From an uncultured Asticcacaulis sp. (GTDB lineage Bacteria; Pseudomonadota; Alphaproteobacteria; Caulobacterales; Caulobacteraceae), in assembly GCA_946480125.1 (NCBI GenBank), contig CAMLIY010000119.1, positions 1 to 9,011 on the forward strand: a stretch of 9,011 nt of DNA, written 5' to 3'. The position numbers and the translations under genes are program-made. Positions 5,235 to 9,011 of the stretch are shown piece by piece. Below the pieces are notes generated by a model. That model saw nothing but the letters and a program-made list of their open reading frames with translations. It ran no database searches and was not told the origin of the DNA. Each line of letters starts with the position of its first letter. Position 1 is the stretch's first letter.

Positions 5235-8200
5235 TTGCTTGGGTTTCGAAAAAACATAGCGGGGCAATTTGCTCAAAAGAAGGTAAGCGCTCCAAAACAG
5301 TCGGAATTTGTCGACCTTGCGCCTACCGATAAGGCAGATCCTGATGGCGTCTATTGCAGAGCCCTGTCCTTCGCCACCGACAGTACAAACGTCTCTAATA
5401 TTGCACTGACTGGCCCATACGGGTCAGGCAAAAGCAGCATTATCAAAACGTTTCTTAAGCAGTACAAACGATCAGCGTTGAGAATTTCCTTGGCCGCTTT
5501 CCTCCCTGAAGTCGCTGAGGGCGGCGGAGACGTTAGCAAACAGGAAATCGAGCGAAGCATCCTCCAGCAGATGCTCTATGGTTCAGATGCGAATAAGCTG
5601 CCATTGTCCCGATTTAAAAGGATCCAATCCCCAGGTAAGTGGGCCTTGGTTGTCCCCTTATGCTTTATATTGGGCGTGTTCGCTTGCTGGCATGTGTTGG
5701 ACAACAAAGATGCTATTTTTAACGGAAAGTATTTCCTGCCATTCGACTTGGCGAATTGGTACAATTACCTATGCTTCTTGATTGGTCTGGCATTCACTTG
5801 GACAGCTATCTACCAAGTCTATATTCGTAGCTTTGCCATATCGCTTAAGAGTGTCTCATTAAAAGAGATAGAGATTACCTCAGATGAGAATCGAGAGGCG
5901 TCCATACTAAACCGCCATCTGGATGAGATAATCTATTTCTTCCAATCGACAAAATATGACTTGGTTGTGATTGAAGATCTGGACCGATTTAATAATCCAG
6001 ACATATTTATAAAGCTTCGCGAAATAAACAGCCTCATAAACGCGAACTCCGGAGTGAAGCGCACCATACGCTTCTTGTACGCGCTCCGCGACAATATGTT
6101 TGTGAATACAGACCGGACAAAATTTTTTGAATTTATCATCCCTGTCATTCCAATCATCAACAGCTCGAACGCAATCGATAAAGTCCTGGAGCAAGGCAAA
6201 CGTTTGTCTTTGGATACACGACTGCACTCTCAGTTCTTACGTGAAGTCTCGCGATATTTGAACGATCTTCGTCTGATCCAAAATATTTTCAACGAATACG
6301 CCATTTACATCTCCAATCTGGAGGCGGATAAAGTAGGGCTCCTGGATTCAAACAAGCTCTTGGCAGTATTGATCTACAAGAACCTGCTGCCAAGCGATTT
6401 TGAAGACCTGCACCGGGGAAAAGGTAATCTAGCAGCTTTACTAAGCCGGCATGATGAATACATTGCCAAGAACGAGGCAGACTACAAACGTCAAATTATC
6501 GAACTCGAAGCGGAAATTGATATCGCTGAAAAGCAGGTAGTTTCCGATCTGGATGAGCTGCGAAAAGTATACGCCATGACGTTGATTGGCAAACTGCCTC
6601 AAGGAACGACTAATATTAGCTGGAGTAGTCACTCGAACGTGCCGATAGGAACAATATCTGATCATCCGGAATTCGAAAAACTCTTAGATACAAAACACAT
6701 CCAGTGCTTCATCGCCCAGCAAGGCTATAACCATCAAGCTGACATTTCTGGCATTCAAAATCAGGTAAATAGCCACAAAACCTATCAACAGAGAAAGAAA
6801 GAAATTGGGGCCGGGACACCGGAATTTAAAGAAGGCGCTCAGAAGACGATCAGAGATCTTAGATTAAAGCTTTCTAACCTTCGGGTGGCGAAATTTAACG
6901 AAATCATTCGCGTAGATGCAAAGGAAACAGACGGCTTGTTCGATGGTTTTGGCGAAAACCGCGAACTGGCCAGATTCTTGGTTTTCGAAGGATATCTCGA
7001 CGATACCTATTATCAATATACTTCATTGTTCCACTCGGGTCGTCTCTCTCCGAATGACAATAAATTTCTGATACAAATTCGAAGCTTCACAAATCCAGAT
7101 CCTGATTTTCCTATCGATAACCCGAAAGAGGTTATCACCGAGATGCGCGAGGACGATTTCCGTCAAAGCTACGTTCTCAACCTACACTTGGTTGATTGTC
7201 TGTTTAGTAACCCAGCGGAATATGGCTCGAAAATCTCAAATTTTCTGGGGTTTATCTCCTCCAATTTCGCGGACTGCACCCTGTTTTTCAGTGCCTATTA
7301 TGAGCGGGGGAAGTTCGTCGAGCCGCTTGTCTCTGCGCTGGTCAATAGGTGGCCCGAGTTCGTGGCGGCAGCTATCGATAGCGCCGACGATCTAGCCCAC
7401 ATGGCAAATGTCCTTGCGTATGTGCCGGACCGGACCTTGCGTGAATTGCAGCGCAAAGATGATCGCCTGTCCCTGTTCGTTTCGGACCGGCTACCCGACA
7501 TTCTGGCCATTGGTGTACCGTTTGAGCCGGCGCGTTTGAAACTAGTTAGACCTGAAATTAAAGATCTTGTGGGCCTCCAAAGCAACCCGGCTGTCTACCA
7601 ACTGGTGTTTGAAGAGGGCCTGTATGACATGTCCTTCGAAAATCTGGCATTCATTTTCCACACCGTCCTGGGTGTAAAAGATTTAGGCCCTCTGCGGACC
7701 AAAAATTACACAACTATCATAAATGCCGAAAATGCGGCCCTGAGTGAGAAGATTGAGGGCAATTTCGAACGTTACCTAATAAATGTGGTGCTGACCCTTG
7801 ATCAAAATTCGGAGGAGGACGTGGCTGCGATCATTACAGCCCTGAACCATGACGAGGCAGATCTGGAGCTTCTACAGACGTTTCTTGATAGACAGGCAGC
7901 GGTATTACCGTCTCTGGATCAAGTTCCCGATCGCTTCCATGCGTTCCTTTTCGAAGAACGAAAAATTGAGCCGGCCTGGGAAAACTGTCTCGCATTTCTT
8001 ACCAGCGAAGAGGGCGATCCCGAAATCCTGACCACCTACTTACAGGACGCCAATGTGTTGGCAAAGCTCTCCAAAATTCAGGTCGGTGGGGGTCAGGCAG
8101 AAATCCCTTTGAATACATTTTTGATTAGCAACGACGCGTTACCCAACGATGTTTACCGCACCTACATTAAAGTGCTTCCATATCAGTTCACTAGATTTCC

Positions 8201-8810
8201 TGAGAACCTCGACGAACAGAAGCTGTCGATACTGGTCGAGGACGAAGGGGTTGAGTTCTCTCCAGAAAGTCTGTCTGAGCTAGAGGAAAACGTAGCTCTG
8301 CAGGTTTTATTCATCAGCAGGAATATGGATAGCTACCTGGAAGTTGCCGACCAAGTTGAGATGGATGATGATTTCCGTGAAAGGCTACTGAAGGCCAGTA
8401 TCACCGATGATCAAAAATTAAAGGTCATTGGAGGCATGGATATGTCACTCCTTCCTGGGCTTCCAGCGCGGGCCGGCGTAATTGGTCCGATTCTAGATCG
8501 TACAAACGCACTTATTGACAGTATTGATCCCGCAGTGGGTCAGGTGATTATCAAAAACACGAAAGCAGTCAGAACTCAAATTTCCCTGTTCAATAAGCTT
8601 CAAACGCGCCTGTCCGACACGGATGTGCGCGATGTGATTCAGAATTTGCCTCGGCCGTTCTGTGACATCGTGCCGAGTTGGAAGCAACCGACCCTCGAAA
8701 ACACAGTTGAAAACAGGGCATTTGTAGACTGGCTGGAGAAGCGTCGAATGATCTCATCATCCAAATTGACCTTTCTCGAAGAAATACGAATTCATAATTT
8801 CCGACCTTGA
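5235..8810 (+). CDS. YobI-like (KAP-related) membrane P-loop NTPase
   Basis: A very large ATPase-like protein, 1191 aa from TTG 5235. The N-terminal block starts with the family-typical SEFVDLAPTDKADPDGVY (about 23-40), then Walker A GPYGSGKSS (60-68). Two membrane helices are inserted (about 137-155 WALVVPLCFILGVFACWHV; 177-197 around LCFLIGLAFTWTAIY), followed by Walker B LVVIEDLDR (243-251) and RFLYALRDNMF (279-289). A charged coiled-coil-like stretch lies near 420-460. The remaining 600 or so residues are mostly helical without recognisable enzyme motifs. Helices between Walker A and B are a KAP-family trait. KAP member PifA blocks phage T7, and YobI itself is uncharacterised. There is no ATG before residue 113, which is after Walker A, so initiation must be non-AUG. 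TTG 5235 has GGGGAGG (5218-5224) upstream. TTG 5199 (1203 aa) lacks one and would sit about 10 nt into the predicted mRNA. Lower GC suggests acquisition by transfer. Confidence 0.9.
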   Translation: MLGFRKNIAGQFAQKKVSAPKQSEFVDLAPTDKADPDGVYCRALSFATDSTNVSNIALTGPYGSGKSSIIKTFLKQYKRSALRISLAAFLPEVAEGGGDVSKQEIERSILQQMLYGSDANKLPLSRFKRIQSPGKWALVVPLCFILGVFACWHVLDNKDAIFNGKYFLPFDLANWYNYLCFLIGLAFTWTAIYQVYIRSFAISLKSVSLKEIEITSDENREASILNRHLDEIIYFFQSTKYDLVVIEDLDRFNNPDIFIKLREINSLINANSGVKRTIRFLYALRDNMFVNTDRTKFFEFIIPVIPIINSSNAIDKVLEQGKRLSLDTRLHSQFLREVSRYLNDLRLIQNIFNEYAIYISNLEADKVGLLDSNKLLAVLIYKNLLPSDFEDLHRGKGNLAALLSRHDEYIAKNEADYKRQIIELEAEIDIAEKQVVSDLDELRKVYAMTLIGKLPQGTTNISWSSHSNVPIGTISDHPEFEKLLDTKHIQCFIAQQGYNHQADISGIQNQVNSHKTYQQRKKEIGAGTPEFKEGAQKTIRDLRLKLSNLRVAKFNEIIRVDAKETDGLFDGFGENRELARFLVFEGYLDDTYYQYTSLFHSGRLSPNDNKFLIQIRSFTNPDPDFPIDNPKEVITEMREDDFRQSYVLNLHLVDCLFSNPAEYGSKISNFLGFISSNFADCTLFFSAYYERGKFVEPLVSALVNRWPEFVAAAIDSADDLAHMANVLAYVPDRTLRELQRKDDRLSLFVSDRLPDILAIGVPFEPARLKLVRPEIKDLVGLQSNPAVYQLVFEEGLYDMSFENLAFIFHTVLGVKDLGPLRTKNYTTIINAENAALSEKIEGNFERYLINVVLTLDQNSEEDVAAIITALNHDEADLELLQTFLDRQAAVLPSLDQVPDRFHAFLFEERKIEPAWENCLAFLTSEEGDPEILTTYLQDANVLAKLSKIQVGGGQAEIPLNTFLISNDALPNDVYRTYIKVLPYQFTRFPENLDEQKLSILVEDEGVEFSPESLSELEENVALQVLFISRNMDSYLEVADQVEMDDDFRERLLKASITDDQKLKVIGGMDMSLLPGLPARAGVIGPILDRTNALIDSIDPAVGQVIIKNTKAVRTQISLFNKLQTRLSDTDVRDVIQNLPRPFCDIVPSWKQPTLENTVENRAFVDWLEKRRMISSSKLTFLEEIRIHNFRP

Positions 8811-9011
8811 TTAGGCGGTGCAGCGAAGTAGGGACCCGTTTTACACTCATGATTCAACGGCATAGCGGGCGCCGTGACCATTTCACCGCAACTCGTTCCT
8901 ATATCTACGCAGTATACAATAATGTCATCGATCGCCAATTAAGCGGGATCGTCGCAAGTCTGCTTTCAGGAGAACCAATCGGCTCGAAATCACGACGTCC
9001 GCATTGGGCGC
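8811..9011. other. Right-edge region with a weak open frame
   Basis: No family is recognised. On the plus strand an ATG at 8849 opens a frame (MIQRHSGRRDHF...) that stays open to the window end for 54 codons, but it has no Shine-Dalgarno and no recognisable motif. On the minus strand one frame (reading into the window from the right edge) gives a Cys-Gly-Arg-Arg-Asp-Phe-Glu-Pro-like peptide that stops near 8893. It could be the tail of a gene beyond the edge. No hairpin terminator for the P-loop gene is evident. Confidence 0.25.

Noticed and set aside
5124..8835. 8-nt inverted pair GTCCCTAC (5124-5131) and GTAGGGAC (8828-8835) flanking the NTPase gene, like transposon ends.
   Set aside because: Matching does not extend on either side, and one 8-nt match between two stretches of about 200 nt is expected by chance. 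No transposase or target duplication is visible.
8590..8850. 86-codon minus-strand frame overlapping the end of the NTPase gene.
   Set aside because: Most of it is antisense to the conserved C-terminal region of the NTPase, and its composition (rich in Ser, Arg, Cys) is typical of a shadow frame.

Overview
The window reads as accessory DNA from a GC-rich alphaproteobacterium. The basis is the LuxI subgroup (R-x-R-H-x-E-F... followed by G-M-E-F-D-x-Y-D), the DUF6499/DUF2285 regulator family and the codon use. Genus is not resolvable from this sequence. A Sphingomonadales, Caulobacterales or Rhizobiales mobile element or plasmid would fit.

Layout. (1) 1-160, minus strand: the start of a gene that runs off the left edge, unrecognised. 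(2) 161-550: a divergent control region with a 19-bp dyad and a possible extended -10 for luxR. (3) 551-4942, plus strand: a quorum-sensing block. It holds a LuxR-type receptor, a 176-nt gap with a 24-bp imperfect dyad, a LuxI-type acyl-homoserine-lactone synthase with a strong Shine-Dalgarno sequence, a 79-aa unknown ORF overlapping the luxI stop by 11 nt, a DUF6499-DUF2285 regulator whose halves lie in two frames, and a fused permease/ATPase ABC exporter that starts inside the end of the regulator. (4) 4943-5234: an intergenic region with GC-rich hairpins, a stranded strong Shine-Dalgarno, a palindrome and a sigma-70-like promoter. (5) 5235-8810, plus strand: one very large gene for a YobI-like (KAP-related) membrane P-loop NTPase, with visibly lower GC in its first half. 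(6) 8811-9011: no convincing gene; a short open frame runs off the right edge.

How the genes may work together. In the Mesorhizobium symbiosis island ICEMlSymR7A, TraR-AHL activates a traI2-msi172-msi171 operon. msi172 and msi171 are joined by a programmed +1 ribosomal frameshift to make FseA, a DUF2285-containing activator of excision. This window repeats that logic: receptor, AHL synthase, then a DUF6499/DUF2285 regulator split between frames. My reading is therefore a quorum-sensing switch that controls excision or transfer of a mobile element, with two additions: a small overlapping ORF and an ABC exporter. Here the frame change is -1 (equivalent to +2), not +1, so a single-base deletion or homopolymer sequencing error in a G-rich stretch is at least as likely as recoding. 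No integrase, relaxase or type IV secretion gene is visible, so the mobile-element reading rests on gene family and order.

The YobI-like gene has its own promoter and differs in composition, which suggests a separate cargo gene. Its architecture (Walker A, two inserted membrane helices, Walker B, long helical C-terminal region) resembles that of KAP NTPases, whose relative PifA excludes phage. A defence role is plausible but unproven.
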